DNA of 64,000 bases from Stenotrophomonas nitritireducens (GCF_001431425.1 NZ_LDJG01000001.1:1-64000), one strand, 5' to 3'; positions 21,487 through 30,793 are shown, numbered from the stretch's first letter. Notes: generated by a model from the letters alone, not told the origin. Program-made: numbers and translations.

Positions 21487-22191
21487 TCAGTGGCAGCGGA
21501 CCAGGATGGCGGTGATGTTGTCCGAACCGCCGCCATCCAGCGCTGCGGCCACCAGCGTATCCACGCATTCCTGCGCGCTGCTGTCGGCCTGCGCCAGCGT
21601 CTGCGCCAGGCTGTGGTCGTTCACTTCCTCGGTCAGGCCGTCGCTGCATAGCAGCAGCTGCATGCCCGGGCGCAGTTCGCCGGTCATGGTGGCCACGTTG
21701 AGATGGGCCGGGTCGGTCACGCCGAGCGCCTGGGTGACGACGTTGCGGTGTGGGTGGGCGCGGGCCTGCTCGGCGGTCAGCGAGCCCTGGGCGATCAGTT
21801 CCTGCACATAACTGTGGTCCTGGCTGAGCTGGGCCAGCTTGCCGTCGCGCCACAGGTAGGCGCGGCTGTCGCCGACCCAGGCCACCTCGAAGCGGTTGCC
21901 CTGCACGCGCGCGGCGACCACCGTGGTGCCCATCGGCAGGCTGTCGTTGCGCCGGCGCGAGGCACGGATGATCTCCTCGTCGGCGATGCGGATGGCCTGT
22001 GGCAGCGCGGTGCCGTTGCGGATCTCGCGGACGATGGTTTCGCGCGCCAGCGCGCTGGCGACCTCGCCGCAGGCATGGCCGCCCATGCCGTCGGCGATCA
22101 GCCACAGTCCCAACTCGCCGTCACCGTAATAGGTGTCCTCGTTGAGCTGGCGGCGCAGGCCGACATGGCTGAGGTGTCCGAATTCGATCAT
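21487..22191 (-). CDS. PP2C-family serine/threonine protein phosphatase
   Basis: Soluble metal-dependent phosphatase of 234 residues. It shows the PP2C motifs RQLNEDTYY, LIADGMGGH (metal-binding Asp and Gly), GTTVVAARV, WVGDSRAYL, LLLCSDGLTEEV and GGSDNITAILV. All catalytic Asp residues appear present. The chosen ATG (22191) starts right before the conserved domain; an ATG 14 codons upstream is possible. It stands alone, and no partner kinase is visible in the window. Confidence 0.88.
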   Translation of the reverse strand: MIEFGHLSHVGLRRQLNEDTYYGDGELGLWLIADGMGGHACGEVASALARETIVREIRNGTALPQAIRIADEEIIRASRRRNDSLPMGTTVVAARVQGNRFEVAWVGDSRAYLWRDGKLAQLSQDHSYVQELIAQGSLTAEQARAHPHRNVVTQALGVTDPAHLNVATMTGELRPGMQLLLCSDGLTEEVNDHSLAQTLAQADSSAQECVDTLVAAALDGGGSDNITAILVRCH

Positions 22192-22404
22192 GGGTGCCCG
22201 CAGGGGGCCGTTTCCAGCGGAAAGGTTTTTCATGATCGCGTTCACGCAGGTGCACGGCAAGAGCCGGCGTCGTGCCCGTCGGGAAGGCCGATCGGGGGCA
22301 GGGTGGGGGGAGCGGGAAGCAGGCAGGCCGGTACGCTGCAAAAACAGCTTGTCCGCGCAGCCAAGGCCCCGTATCATTCGCAGCCCGGTACGCCGGGAAC
22401 CACC

Positions 22405-22495
22405 GGGAAGGTGGCAGAGTGGTTGAATGTACCTGACTCGAAATCAGGCATGCGTTTATAGCGCATCGGGGGTTCGAATCCCCCCCTTCCCGCCA
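22405..22495 (+). tRNA. tRNA-Ser (CGA)
   Basis: 91-nt class II tRNA with CCA. Acceptor GGGAAGG/CCTTCCC; anticodon CGA between CCTGA and TCAGG; long variable arm ATGCGTTTATAGCGCAT. Confidence 0.97.
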
Positions 22496-22501
22496 GATTT
22501 G

Positions 22502-22527
22502 AAAACGGCCCCGACGGGGCCGTTTTC
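22502..22527 (+). terminator. terminator after tRNA-Ser(CGA)
   Basis: AAAACGGCCCC/GGGGCCGTTTT stem with trailing T residues. Confidence 0.88.
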
Positions 22528-22618
22528 GTTTCCGGGCTCATGGGCCGCACGCAGCGCTGCCGTGCCGGCCTTCGGCCCCGGCCGCTACACTGCTCCCCTC
22601 GTTCCCCTGGTGTCCGTC

Positions 22619-23017
22619 ATGTCCGAAATCCTGGTGCCCGTCTCCTTCGGCGAACTACTCGACAAGATCTCGATCCTGCAGATCAAGTCCGAGCGGATGA
22701 GCGATGCGGCCAAGCTGGCGAACGTGCGCAACGAACTGGCCGCGCTGGAGCGCACCTGGAGCGCGCACCCGGCCGCGGCGCGGGAAATCGATGGCCTGCG
22801 CGCCGAGCTGAAGGCGGTGAACGAGCGGCTGTGGGACATCGAGGACGACATCCGCCTCAAGGACAAGGCCCAGGCCTTCGACGCCGGTTTCGTCGAGCTG
22901 GCGCGCAGTGTCTACTTCCAGAACGACGAGCGCGCGCGGATCAAGAAGGCGATCAACCTCGCGCTGGGCTCGGGTTACGTGGAAGAGAAGTCCTACTCGG
23001 ACTACCGCGCCCGCTGA
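22619..23017 (+). CDS. conserved protein, DUF6165-like
   Basis: Protein of 132 residues, largely helical with heptad-like charged segments (LANVRNELAALERTW; LRAELKAVNERLWDIEDDIR), no membrane segment or signal peptide. I recognise it as the small conserved protein often found beside surface-polysaccharide glycosyltransferases (DUF6165); its function is not established. It faces the glycosyltransferase 9 gene convergently across a perfect 23-bp inverted repeat. Start ATG at 22619; no strong Shine-Dalgarno. Confidence 0.65.
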   Translation: MSEILVPVSFGELLDKISILQIKSERMSDAAKLANVRNELAALERTWSAHPAAAREIDGLRAELKAVNERLWDIEDDIRLKDKAQAFDAGFVELARSVYFQNDERARIKKAINLALGSGYVEEKSYSDYRAR

Positions 23018-23034
23018 GTCTTGAACTCCGTAGG

Positions 23035-23093
23035 AGCGACGTCAGTCGCGATGGGGCCTTTTCCAGGAAAGCCCCATCGCGACTGACGTCGCT
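23035..23093. repeat. perfect 23-bp inverted repeat (REP/bidirectional terminator)
   Basis: The arm at 23035-23057 (AGCGACGTCAGTCGCGATGG...) recurs exactly as its reverse complement at 23071-23093, with a 13-base loop. The head GTAGGAGCGACGTCAGTCGCGA matches the GTAGGAGCG..CGCGA type of REP found in pseudomonads and xanthomonads. It lies between two convergent genes. Confidence 0.85.
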
Positions 23094-23126
23094 TATGCAG
23101 GCGTTCCAGCGGCCTGCTTTTGCGCT

Positions 23127-24173
23127 TCAGTCGAGCTGGTCGGCCACGTAGCGCTCGAACGCGGCGATGGCATCGTCCACGGCGACCAGTTCCATCACCC
23201 CGTCGAATTCGATCTTCGTACCCCATTTCAGCCCGGTGGCGGGCTGGTGCAGGAAGCGCCTCGCCGCCGCATCGTAGCGGTCCACGCAGTAGCGGCGGTC
23301 CGAATACGGGCCGCTGCGCTCCGGGTTGCTGGCCGCATGCAGGCCCAGCACCTTGGTGCCGACCGCGTTGGCAATGTGCATCGGGCCCGAATCGGGCGTC
23401 ATCAGCAGGTTGGCGCGGGCCAGCAGGGCGGGCAGCTGCTTGAGCGTGTCCTTGCCGACCAGGTCCAGCGCCGGCGCGCGCATCGCCGCCAGGATCGCGT
23501 CGGCGGTGCGGCGTTCCAGATCACTGCGGCCGCCGCACAGCACCACCCGCCAGCCGCGTGCGGCGGCGTGGTCGGCGACCGCCGCATAGCGGTCGGCGTA
23601 CCAGTTGCGGCGTTCGTGGCTGGAACAGGGCGAAATCATCAGCACCGGTCGGCCATCGTCATCCCACTGCGCGCGCGCCCAGTCGTGGGCGTCGGCGGGC
23701 GTGGCCATGTCCCAGCTCACCTCGGTCTGCTTCATCCCCAGCGGCTCGCAGAAGCTGCCGATCGCGTCGAGCACATGGATGCCGGGACGGTCGGGGATGC
23801 GCTCATTGACGAACAGCCCGTGCAGATCCTTGGAGCGCGAGCGGTCGTAGCCGATGCGGCGCCGGGCGGGGATGAAAGCCGACAGCACGTTGGCGCGGAA
23901 GGCGACCTGCATCTGCAGCAGTGCGGCGAAACCCGTGGCGGGCAAGCCGCGGCGCAGCGCGCGCATGCCGGCCAGGCCGGATTTCTTGTCATAGACATGG
24001 AACGCCACGCCGGGCAGTCCTTCCAGCAGGCGATGCCCGGCCTTGTCGATCACCCAGTGCAGTTCCACGCCTGGCCTGGCCTGTTGCAGCGTCCGCACCA
24101 GCGGGACCACGTGGGTCACATCCCCGAGCGCGGACAGGCGCAGGAGGCACAATGGGGAGGACGCTGAAGGCAT
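23127..24173 (-). CDS. glycosyltransferase family 9 (LPS heptosyltransferase-like)
   Basis: Cytoplasmic glycosyltransferase of 348 residues with the GT-B architecture of WaaC/WaaF. The N-terminus is LCLLRLSALGDVTHVVPLVRTLQ; the C-terminal donor-binding part contains LLMTPDSGPMHIANAVGTKVLGLH, the conserved D(S/T)GPMH motif. It probably builds the LPS inner core. It is divergent from kdkA with 22 bp between start codons, which fits a joint LPS-core function. The sugar donor is not determinable from sequence alone. Confidence 0.85.
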   Translation of the reverse strand: MPSASSPLCLLRLSALGDVTHVVPLVRTLQQARPGVELHWVIDKAGHRLLEGLPGVAFHVYDKKSGLAGMRALRRGLPATGFAALLQMQVAFRANVLSAFIPARRRIGYDRSRSKDLHGLFVNERIPDRPGIHVLDAIGSFCEPLGMKQTEVSWDMATPADAHDWARAQWDDDGRPVLMISPCSSHERRNWYADRYAAVADHAAARGWRVVLCGGRSDLERRTADAILAAMRAPALDLVGKDTLKQLPALLARANLLMTPDSGPMHIANAVGTKVLGLHAASNPERSGPYSDRRYCVDRYDAAARRFLHQPATGLKWGTKIEFDGVMELVAVDDAIAAFERYVADQLD

Positions 24174-24195
24174 GGTGTTGTTAGACTCGCGGTGA

Positions 24196-24945
24196 ATGGT
24201 CGCTTTCGACGCCACTGAAGCGCTGACGCCTTGCCGCGAAGGCCGCGGCTATGGCGCCATTCTGTTCGACCGCCAACATCTGCGGCAAGCCGAAACCACC
24301 TTGTTTTCGCCTGCGCACTGGGGCGGCAGGGCGCGTCCGGTGGGCGAGGGCGGACGGGGCGGGGCGTGGTTCGTGGACGCGCCGTTCGGGCATTGCGTGC
24401 TGCGCCACTACCTGCGCGGCGGTGTCGCCGCCAGGCTCAGCCGCGACCGCTACCTGTGGCAGGGCGCCGACCGTACCCGCAGCTTCGCCGAGTTCCGGCT
24501 GATGCGGAAGCTGATCGCATTCAAGCTGCCGGTGCCGCGGCCGCTGGCCGCGTTCTACATGCGCCAGGGCGCGACCTACCGTGCGGCGATCCTGATGGAG
24601 CGGCTGGACGGCGTGCGTTCGCTGGCCGACCGGGCGCTGGTCGCCGGGCGCGGTGCGCCTTGGGAGGAGACCGGACGCCTGATCGCGCGCTTCCACCGTG
24701 CCGGGCTGGACCATGCCGACCTCAACGCGCACAACATCCTGTTCGATGCCGGCGGGCACGGCTGGCTGATCGACTTTGACCGCGGCGTGCTGCGCATTCC
24801 CGCCACGCGCTGGCGCGAGCGCAACCTCAAGCGCCTGCTGCGTTCGCTGCTCAAGCTGCGCGGCGAGCGCAGCCGCGAGGACGTGGAGAAGGACTTCGCG
24901 CGCCTGCGCCGCGCCTACGATCTGGCCTGGAACCGGGGCGTGTGA
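24196..24945 (+). CDS. kdkA: 3-deoxy-D-manno-octulosonic acid kinase
   Basis: Membrane-associated small-molecule kinase of 249 residues phosphorylating Kdo in the LPS core. The protein-kinase-like catalytic loop is [12 protein letters not shown] (Asp and Asn) and the metal-binding Asp is in WLIDFDRG. The Gly/Arg-rich beginning ([13 protein letters not shown]) and FAEFRLM are typical of KdkA/WaaP. Its stop overlaps the next ATG (TGATG). The divergent glycosyltransferase 9 gene supports the assignment. Confidence 0.88.
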   Translation: MVAFDATEALTPCREGRGYGAILFDRQHLRQAETTLFSPAHWGGRARPVGEGGRGGAWFVDAPFGHCVLRHYLRGGVAARLSRDRYLWQGADRTRSFAEFRLMRKLIAFKLPVPRPLAAFYMRQGATYRAAILMERLDGVRSLADRALVAGRGAPWEETGRLIARFHRAGLDHADLNAHNILFDAGGHGWLIDFDRGVLRIPATRWRERNLKRLLRSLLKLRGERSREDVEKDFARLRRAYDLAWNRGV

Positions 24946-25709
24946 TGGAGTGGTCCTTGCGCTTTCTCGGCGTCGGCAACGCCTCGGCGGTCGAACTCGG
25001 TTCGCCGATGGCGGTGATCGAGCGCGATGGCCGGCCGTGGCTGACCATCGACTGTGGCGGCGAAGGCCTGACCGCTTACCGCGCCCATTACGGGGCGATG
25101 CCGGACGCGTTGTTCGTCACCCACGTGCACCTGGACCATGTGGCCGGGTTCGAGCGGCTGTTCGTCGATGCCTATTTCAATCCGCGCCGCCGCGGGCGGG
25201 TGCGCCTGTACGTGCCCGCGCCGGTGGTGCCGCTGCTGCACCGGCGCGTCGGCGACTATCCGAACGTGCTGGCCGAGGGTGGCGCCAATTTCTGGGATGC
25301 GTTCCAGCTGATTGTGGTCGGCGAGGCGTTCTGGCATGACGGCGTGCGCCTGGAGGTGTTCCCGGTGCGCCATCACTGGCCGGAGACCGCCTGGGGCCTG
25401 CGCCTGCAGGGCGCGCTGGTCTGGAGCGGCGATACCCGGCCGATCCCGGAAATGCTCGCCCGCCACGCGGATGATGGCGAACTGGTCGCCCACGACTGCG
25501 GCCTGCATGGCAACCCGTCGCATACCGGCGTGGACGATCTGGAGCGCGAGTACCCGGCGGAACTGCAGGCGCGGATGGTGCTGTACCACTACGCCAGTGC
25601 GGCCGATGGCCAGGCATTGCGCGCGCGCGGCCACCGTGTGGCCGAGCCGGGGGAGTGCGTGTTGCTGGCCGAGCCGACCGCGCCACGCGCGGTGCCGTTC
25701 GCGGGTTGA
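24945..25709 (+). CDS. MBL-fold metallohydrolase
   Basis: Protein of 254 residues with the metal motif THVHLDH (about residues 66-72) and further ligands in the HHWPETAWG, SGDTRPIPE and HDCGLHG segments. It is in the RNase Z/arylsulfatase-like branch of metallo-beta-lactamase hydrolases, but no substrate is evident. It is translationally coupled to kdkA (TGATG), which suggests an envelope-related or coregulated role. Confidence 0.8.
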   Translation: MEWSLRFLGVGNASAVELGSPMAVIERDGRPWLTIDCGGEGLTAYRAHYGAMPDALFVTHVHLDHVAGFERLFVDAYFNPRRRGRVRLYVPAPVVPLLHRRVGDYPNVLAEGGANFWDAFQLIVVGEAFWHDGVRLEVFPVRHHWPETAWGLRLQGALVWSGDTRPIPEMLARHADDGELVAHDCGLHGNPSHTGVDDLEREYPAELQARMVLYHYASAADGQALRARGHRVAEPGECVLLAEPTAPRAVPFAG

Positions 25710-25856
25710 GCCTCGGCCGGCAGGACTGCCGGCAGACTGGCCGCGCGTTCATGGTGAAACAATGCGAAGCGGGACGGGTCTTCCGTCGCGCGGGCCGCCT
25801 GCATGCGCAGCGTGCGCCGGGGCTTGCGGCACGCAACGGCGTGCCTGGGCCGAAAA

Positions 25857-25967
25857 GGTGGCGGCCCCGCCGGCTGACCTCGGCGCCCGCGTCGATCGAT
25901 ACCGTTGCTGCCTTCCGGCCCTGGCGGGATTTTCGACCTAGCGTCGCGAGGGGCCGACGGGGCCACC
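25857..25967 (-). ncRNA. ffs: signal recognition particle 4.5S RNA
   Basis: About 111 nt on the minus strand. The invariant Ffh-binding core CAGGGCCGGAAGGCAGCAACG (tetraloop GGAA with the asymmetric loop) lies at about 25905-25925. The ends GGTGGCCCCG and CGGGGCCGCCACC pair, closing the long hairpin, and TTTT follows the 3' end. Protein-coding frames across this stretch are spurious. In related genomes ffs lies close to dnaX; here the integrative element separates them. Confidence 0.93.
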
Positions 25968-26034
25968 ATAGACGCGGGCCGCGCATCGCGCGGCCCGGGT
26001 TTCTCTGTTCCGGGCGGAAACCGGAATCGTGAAT

Positions 26035-26049
26035 CTGGCGGAGAGAGGG
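26035..26049. other. attL (duplicated tRNA-Ser 3' end)
   Basis: CTGGCGGAGAGAGGG, the same 15 bases as the 3' end of tRNA-Ser(GGA) at 38696-38710, here without the rest of the tRNA. It lies 161 bp before the integrase start. Confidence 0.85.
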
Positions 26050-26169
26050 ACCGCGCTTGGGTGGTCTTAGCTCATCTCGCTAAGTCTCTATTCTCGCTGT
26101 ACCTGCATGTTTCGGCAAGGAGTTTTCGTCTCGGGTGGTCTCGCCCTCTATCGCTACATCGCTCATTCA

Positions 26170-26180
26170 TAGTAGGGTAG
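26170..26180 (+). repeat. putative integrase arm-type site (left)
   Basis: TAGTAGGGTAG, exactly repeated in direct orientation at 38645-38655 inside the right end. A partial copy TAGTAGG occurs at 38633-38639. Placement 120 bp and 40 bp inside the two att cores suits arm-type integrase binding sites. Confidence 0.5.
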
Positions 26181-26209
26181 GTGGTAGGTTAATACTCGAT
26201 GGGCGCGCC

Positions 26210-27502
26210 ATGCCTCGCAAGGCAAAAGAACTGACAGACATAGCGGTGCGGAACCTGAAGAAGCCCGGATACTACGCTGTGGGTGGGTCTGTCTCGGGCC
26301 TCCTGTTGCAAGTTACCGCGACCGGAGCCCGGAGCTGGGTGCTTCGCTATACCGCCGGTGTGAAACCCGGAACAGGCAAGCCGTGGCGGCGCGATCTTGG
26401 GCTGGGTGGCTATCCCGACGTGTCGCTGTCCGAAGCACGGCGCAAAGCAGCCGAGGCGCGCGAACTGCTGTCAAAGAACATCGACCCGATCACCGCCAAG
26501 CGTGAGGCCCGGAGCGCGATGCTCGCGGCGCGGCTTGCTGAGATCACCTTCGAGAAGGCCGCGCACCAGTTCATCGAGGCCAAGTCCGCTGAATGGAAGT
26601 CGGGCGGCAAGAGTGCCGACCAGTGGACCAGCTCGCTCGAAGCCTATGCCTTTCCGGTGCTGGGCTCGCTCCGCGTCGCCGATATCGACCGGGCGCACGT
26701 CCTGCGCGTCCTTGAGCCAATCTGGACCGACAAAAACGAGACGGCGAACCGGGTGCGCCAGCGCATGGAGTCGGTGTTGGACTGGGCGAAGGTCCGCGGT
26801 TTCCGCGAGGGCGACAACCCGGCGCGCTGGAAGGGCTACCTGGACAAGGTCCTGCCTGCGCCCGGGAAGGTGCGGGACGTGCAACACCATCCGGCGCTTC
26901 CCTATGCCCATATGCAGCCGTTCATGCTGGACCTCCGCACGCGGAATGGCATGGGCGCGCGGGCGCTTGAGTTCGCGATCCTGACCGCGGCCCGGTCGGG
27001 CGAAGCGCGTGGCGCGCGCTGGGACGAAATCGACTTGGATGCGAAGGTCTGGACGGTCCCTCCCGAGCGGATGAAGTCCAGCAAGAAAGAACACCGAGTG
27101 CCGCTCTCGGACGCGGCAATCAACATGCTCAAGGCACTGCCGCGGATCGAGGGAACGGACCTCGTTTTCACGCCGCAGCGTGGCAAGAATCCGCTGTCCG
27201 ACAACACGCTGACGAAGCTGCTGGGCGATATGCACGATGCCAGCGTCAAGCGTGGCGGCGCTGGTTACATCGACCCGAAACAGGGCAAGGTCATCACCGC
27301 GCATGGGTTTCGCTCGACCTTCCGTGACTGGGCATCAGAAGAGACGCACGCTGCACGCGACGTGGTGGAAATGGCGCTGGCTCACACCATAGGCAACAAG
27401 GTCGAAGCCGCCTACCGTCGCGGCGATCTTTTCGAGAAGCGGCGGACACTTATGGCGGAGTGGGCCAGGTTCTGCTCCCCAAAAAGTAAAGTAAGCGACT
27501 GA
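26210..27502 (+). CDS. P4-type tyrosine integrase
   Basis: Site-specific recombinase of 430 residues that would integrate and excise the element at tRNA-Ser. It has an N-terminal DUF4102 arm-binding domain (KAKELTDIAVRNLKKPG...LGLGGYPDVSLSEARRKA, about 5-95), a SAM-like core-binding domain, and a catalytic domain. Its tetrad residues lie in TAARSGEARGARW (Arg), HGFRSTFRDWA (His, Arg) and IGNKVEAAYRRGD (Tyr nucleophile near the C-terminus). The start chosen is the ATG at 26210, immediately before the family N-terminus; an in-frame ATG 25 codons upstream lacks support. The Shine-Dalgarno is weak. It is intact, so the element may be mobile. Confidence 0.93.
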   Translation: MPRKAKELTDIAVRNLKKPGYYAVGGSVSGLLLQVTATGARSWVLRYTAGVKPGTGKPWRRDLGLGGYPDVSLSEARRKAAEARELLSKNIDPITAKREARSAMLAARLAEITFEKAAHQFIEAKSAEWKSGGKSADQWTSSLEAYAFPVLGSLRVADIDRAHVLRVLEPIWTDKNETANRVRQRMESVLDWAKVRGFREGDNPARWKGYLDKVLPAPGKVRDVQHHPALPYAHMQPFMLDLRTRNGMGARALEFAILTAARSGEARGARWDEIDLDAKVWTVPPERMKSSKKEHRVPLSDAAINMLKALPRIEGTDLVFTPQRGKNPLSDNTLTKLLGDMHDASVKRGGAGYIDPKQGKVITAHGFRSTFRDWASEETHAARDVVEMALAHTIGNKVEAAYRRGDLFEKRRTLMAEWARFCSPKSKVSD

Positions 27503-27762
27503 TCTACAAGACTATTTGCTAGACGACGGTCGTCTTACTCGGCTATAGTTCCTCTCGATTGATCGTAGAACGCAGAGGCGAGGGGAGCTGCCCTGAAGGC
27601 GGCTTTTGATCTGCGCGGAGCCAACAAGCCCGCCCGAGCGTTCAAATTTCTCTGCGGGACAGCGAGGAAGCGACAAGAGGTCACCCGTCCGCGGGTGCAT
27701 CGCTTGCGCTGCCTCGTTCTTGTTTCTGGCAGCGCGAGCCATCTGGCTCAGGAACCGCTGTC

Positions 27763-28011
27763 ATGAAGCATCAAACGATCACCTTGCCTGCCTTGAAGCA
27801 GGCTGTCTCCGATGAACTTGCCCGCCGCAAAGAGCGGCGCTATGCCCGTCCGACAGGCGCAGCCCAGTATTTGGGCGTCAGCCTGGCGACACTCTGGCGC
27901 TGGAATGCCGAGCGCGACGACTTCCCAAGGCCGCGCAAGATCGGGCCACGCGCAACCGTGTGGGACCTCAACGAAATCGATGCTTGGCTCGACGCCCAGC
28001 AGGCGAAGTGA
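27763..28011 (+). CDS. AlpA-family/excisionase-like DNA-binding protein
   Basis: Small protein of 82 residues. A MerR/Xis-like winged helix begins at about residue 28: TGAAQYLGVSLATLWRWNAE, followed by FPRPRKIGPRATVWDLNEIDAWL, the AlpA signature in which a basic wing and WDLxEIDxWL occur. AlpA proteins activate integrase expression or act as excisionases in P4-like elements. Its place shortly after the integrase fits that role. The 260-bp gap before it (27503-27762) contains no convincing gene and probably holds its promoter. Confidence 0.78.
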   Translation: MKHQTITLPALKQAVSDELARRKERRYARPTGAAQYLGVSLATLWRWNAERDDFPRPRKIGPRATVWDLNEIDAWLDAQQAK

Positions 28012-28022
28012 GGGCACACGTC

Positions 28023-28433
28023 ATGAGTAATAGCGCAAGTGACGTCCCCGAAATGACGCCGCAGAAGGCACGCGAAGCGGCCAGCCTCGTTTCATACCTG
28101 CTCGTCACCGACGCCGAGAAGTTCATGCGGGAGTTCTTTCCGCAGGGCTTGGAGCCACGCCCGCAGCAAAGTGACTTCAACAACGAGGACCTGCATACCT
28201 ACGACATGACCTGCGGCATGCTGGGTTCGCTGAAGGCGACGCTGCATGAGGTCGATGACGGCACCCCAGAATTCATGGACTACAAGCGCCTGCTCTGGTG
28301 GTGCGACAAGGTCCTTGAAGGTGAAACGTCTTTCCCTTCGCAGCACGCCGCCCAGTGCAACGATGCTTGGGCACGCTGGGCGCGGGTCCGCGGGATCAAG
28401 CGTGGCATCTACCGCGGAGGTCGCCGCGGATGA
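28023..28433 (+). CDS. unknown protein of the element's replication operon
   Basis: 136 residues, acidic, with two Trp-rich stretches (LLWWCDKV; DAWARWARVRG) and a basic C-terminal tail (KRGIYRGGRRG). No family is recognised and there is no signal peptide or membrane segment. It begins 11 bp after the AlpA-like gene, and its stop overlaps the start of the primase-helicase (ATGA), so translation is coupled; a helper of replication is a reasonable but untested idea. Confidence 0.7.
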   Translation: MSNSASDVPEMTPQKAREAASLVSYLLVTDAEKFMREFFPQGLEPRPQQSDFNNEDLHTYDMTCGMLGSLKATLHEVDDGTPEFMDYKRLLWWCDKVLEGETSFPSQHAAQCNDAWARWARVRGIKRGIYRGGRRG

Positions 28434-30793
28434 AGCCGAAGATCGAGCACGACACCCGTGCCGCCATCGAATTCCTCAAGAAGTGGAGCCCGGAAGGGTC
28501 TTGGGTGCTGACCGCGATTGTCCCGGACGGCAAGATTGAGACAACGACGTTCCAGCCCGCGGAGTGGGTCGAAGCGGCCCAGTGGATCGAGGAGCGGCAA
28601 GGCGTCGCCAACCAATACTTCCATGTAAACCCAGTCCGGCGCGAGCTGAAGAACAAAGCCTCCAAGGAGGACGTTGCCGCGCTCGCTTGGCTGCATGTGG
28701 ACATAGACCCGCGTGCAGGCGAAGACATTGCCGAGGAACAGGACCGTGCCCTGCGCCTGCTGCGTGACCACTCGCCGAAGCCAACCGTGATCCTTTTCAG
28801 TGGCGGCGGATACCAAGGTTTCTGGAAGCTCGCACCGGATGACCGGCTGGTCATCGACGGCAACGTGGCGAAGGCGCAGGAACTGGAGGCATACAACGTC
28901 CAGCTCGAAAAAGTCTTTCAGGCAGACCATTGCTCGAACTGCGACAGGATCATGAGGCTGGTCGGGACGGTGAATCTTCCGACAGCCAAGAAGCGCAAGA
29001 AGGGCCGCATGCCTGCACTGGCAACACTGGTCGAATGGGACGATGCCGCCGTCTATTCCATCGACCAGTTCACCCCGGCAGCGAAGGCGACCGCTACGCC
29101 ACCGCGCGCAGCGCGTAGGCAACGGGTGTCCCCGCCGGTGGCCGGAGGTACAGGGGTCGGCGTCGATGAGCTTACGGCGTGGGCGACGGCCAACGGCAAG
29201 ACCATCAAGGAGTCGACGCTGGCCCTGATCGCAACCGGCACGGACCCTATCGACCCGACCAAGTACACCTCACGGTCGGAACCCCTGTTCCGGGTCTGCT
29301 GCGACCTGGTGCGCGCCGACGTGCCGGACGACATGATTTTGGGCGTTATCACTGGGCCGAACGAGATTGCCGCGAGCGTCAGGGACAAGCCGGACTGGAA
29401 GGGCTACGCGCTCCGGCAGATCGAGCGCGCGCACGAGAACGCCGTTGATCCGTGGCTCCTCAAGCTCAATGATCAGCACGCGGTCATCACTTCGGGCAAG
29501 GTTCGCATCGCTGGCTGGCGGCGGACGCACCCCGAGCTGGACCGCGAAGCCCTCGATCTACAGTCGTTCGATGACTTCCGGAACCGCTATCGCAACCAGA
29601 AGGTAATTGTCGGCTTCGCTGAGAACGGCCAGCCGATCCAGAAGGCTGTCGGAAGCTGGTGGATTGACCACCCGCAGCGGCGCGAGTTCGACAATGTGAT
29701 CTTCATTCCCGGCAAGGCCGAGGAGATCAATGGATTCCTGAATCTCTGGCGCGGCTGGGGCGTGGCTCCTGCGCCCGGCGGCGACTGGTCCCTGATGCGC
29801 GAGCATATCCACTTCCTTTGCGGCGGCTCCGACTACGGACTGAAGTGGCTGGCTGACGCGGTGCAGCGTCCGGATCGCCCAGCGGGCGTCGCGCTGATCC
29901 TGCGGGGCAAAGAAGGCACCGGCAAGGGCGTATTTGGTCGCGCAGCCAAGGAGCTTTTTGGGCGGCACGGCCTCCAAGTCACCAACGCGAAACACGTCAC
30001 AGGCAACTTCAACCTTCATCTGCGGGACTGCTGCCTGTTGTTCGCGGACGAAGTGACCACGCATGGCGACAAGACCGCGGACGCAGTGATGAAAACCCTC
30101 ATCACCGAGGACACGCTGGTCATCGAAGGGAAAGGCGCTGACGTGGTCACTGCGCCGAATTACGCCCATATCATCATGGCGTCGAATGAGCGGTGGATTG
30201 TCCCGGCGGGTGCGAACGCCAGGCGCTTTGCAATCTTCGACGTGCCCGACGACCACATGGAGGACTACGCCTATTTTGCGGCCATCGAGAGGCAGCTTTA
30301 CGCCAAGTCACCGAACGGCACGCTGATCCCCGGAGCCGGGCTGGCGGCCATGCTTTACGACCTGATGAAAATGGATCTTGGTGATTGGCGTCCGTCGCAC
30401 AATCTTCCAAAGAACATGGCGCTTTCGGAGCAGAAGGCGCGCAGCCTGCCCGGCCTGTCTGCCTACGTGTTCGACATGCTGCTGACCGGCAACCTCCCAC
30501 CGAACACGGAGGAATCCGGCGGCGTGCCGTGGGTGGCTACGTCGGACCTGCGTGCCGCTGCCGACAACTGGCTGAAGCCACGCAAGGGTGACAACCACTT
30601 TGCCGACAACGACATTCAAATCCTGCTGGCGAAGCGGCTCAAGGCCCGGAAGAAGCGGCGTGGCGGTCGCAACGGCTACTTCCTCGACCTGCAACGCATG
30701 CGCGCCGAATGGGACACCTGCCCCGACTTGTTTACATGGGGTGAATGGCCTGACGATAGCGAGGACGATTCGGACCCGAAGCCGCCGTTCTGA
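28430..30793 (+). CDS. primase-helicase (AEP-like primase plus D5/DUF5906-type SF3 helicase)
   Basis: Replication protein of 787 residues. The N-terminal half resembles archaeo-eukaryotic primases of mobile elements: the metal-binding pair Asp91/Asp93 lies in HVDIDP, and FSGGGYQGFWKL and NCDRIMRLVGTVNLP follow. The C-terminal half is an SF3/DUF5906 ATPase with Walker A GKEGTGKG (Lys499), Walker B-like CCLLFADE, and the sensor IIMASNE. The P4 alpha protein has an analogous primase-helicase combination and also binds origin repeats. The repeat array 0.5 kb downstream is therefore the likely origin. The ATG at 28430 overlaps the previous stop. Confidence 0.85.
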   Translation: MKPKIEHDTRAAIEFLKKWSPEGSWVLTAIVPDGKIETTTFQPAEWVEAAQWIEERQGVANQYFHVNPVRRELKNKASKEDVAALAWLHVDIDPRAGEDIAEEQDRALRLLRDHSPKPTVILFSGGGYQGFWKLAPDDRLVIDGNVAKAQELEAYNVQLEKVFQADHCSNCDRIMRLVGTVNLPTAKKRKKGRMPALATLVEWDDAAVYSIDQFTPAAKATATPPRAARRQRVSPPVAGGTGVGVDELTAWATANGKTIKESTLALIATGTDPIDPTKYTSRSEPLFRVCCDLVRADVPDDMILGVITGPNEIAASVRDKPDWKGYALRQIERAHENAVDPWLLKLNDQHAVITSGKVRIAGWRRTHPELDREALDLQSFDDFRNRYRNQKVIVGFAENGQPIQKAVGSWWIDHPQRREFDNVIFIPGKAEEINGFLNLWRGWGVAPAPGGDWSLMREHIHFLCGGSDYGLKWLADAVQRPDRPAGVALILRGKEGTGKGVFGRAAKELFGRHGLQVTNAKHVTGNFNLHLRDCCLLFADEVTTHGDKTADAVMKTLITEDTLVIEGKGADVVTAPNYAHIIMASNERWIVPAGANARRFAIFDVPDDHMEDYAYFAAIERQLYAKSPNGTLIPGAGLAAMLYDLMKMDLGDWRPSHNLPKNMALSEQKARSLPGLSAYVFDMLLTGNLPPNTEESGGVPWVATSDLRAAADNWLKPRKGDNHFADNDIQILLAKRLKARKKRRGGRNGYFLDLQRMRAEWDTCPDLFTWGEWPDDSEDDSDPKPPF

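Noticed and set aside
25177-25986. Open frames on both strands over 25.7-26.0 kb
   Set aside because: They overlap the 4.5S RNA gene and the metallohydrolase; no independent coding evidence.
26135-26209. N-terminal extension of the integrase from the earlier ATG
   Set aside because: The extra 25 residues do not resemble the family, whereas the later ATG begins exactly at the DUF4102 domain.
27512-27742. 76-codon minus-strand frame between integrase and AlpA-like gene
   Set aside because: No ribosome site, no family match and atypical composition; the gap is better explained as a regulatory region.
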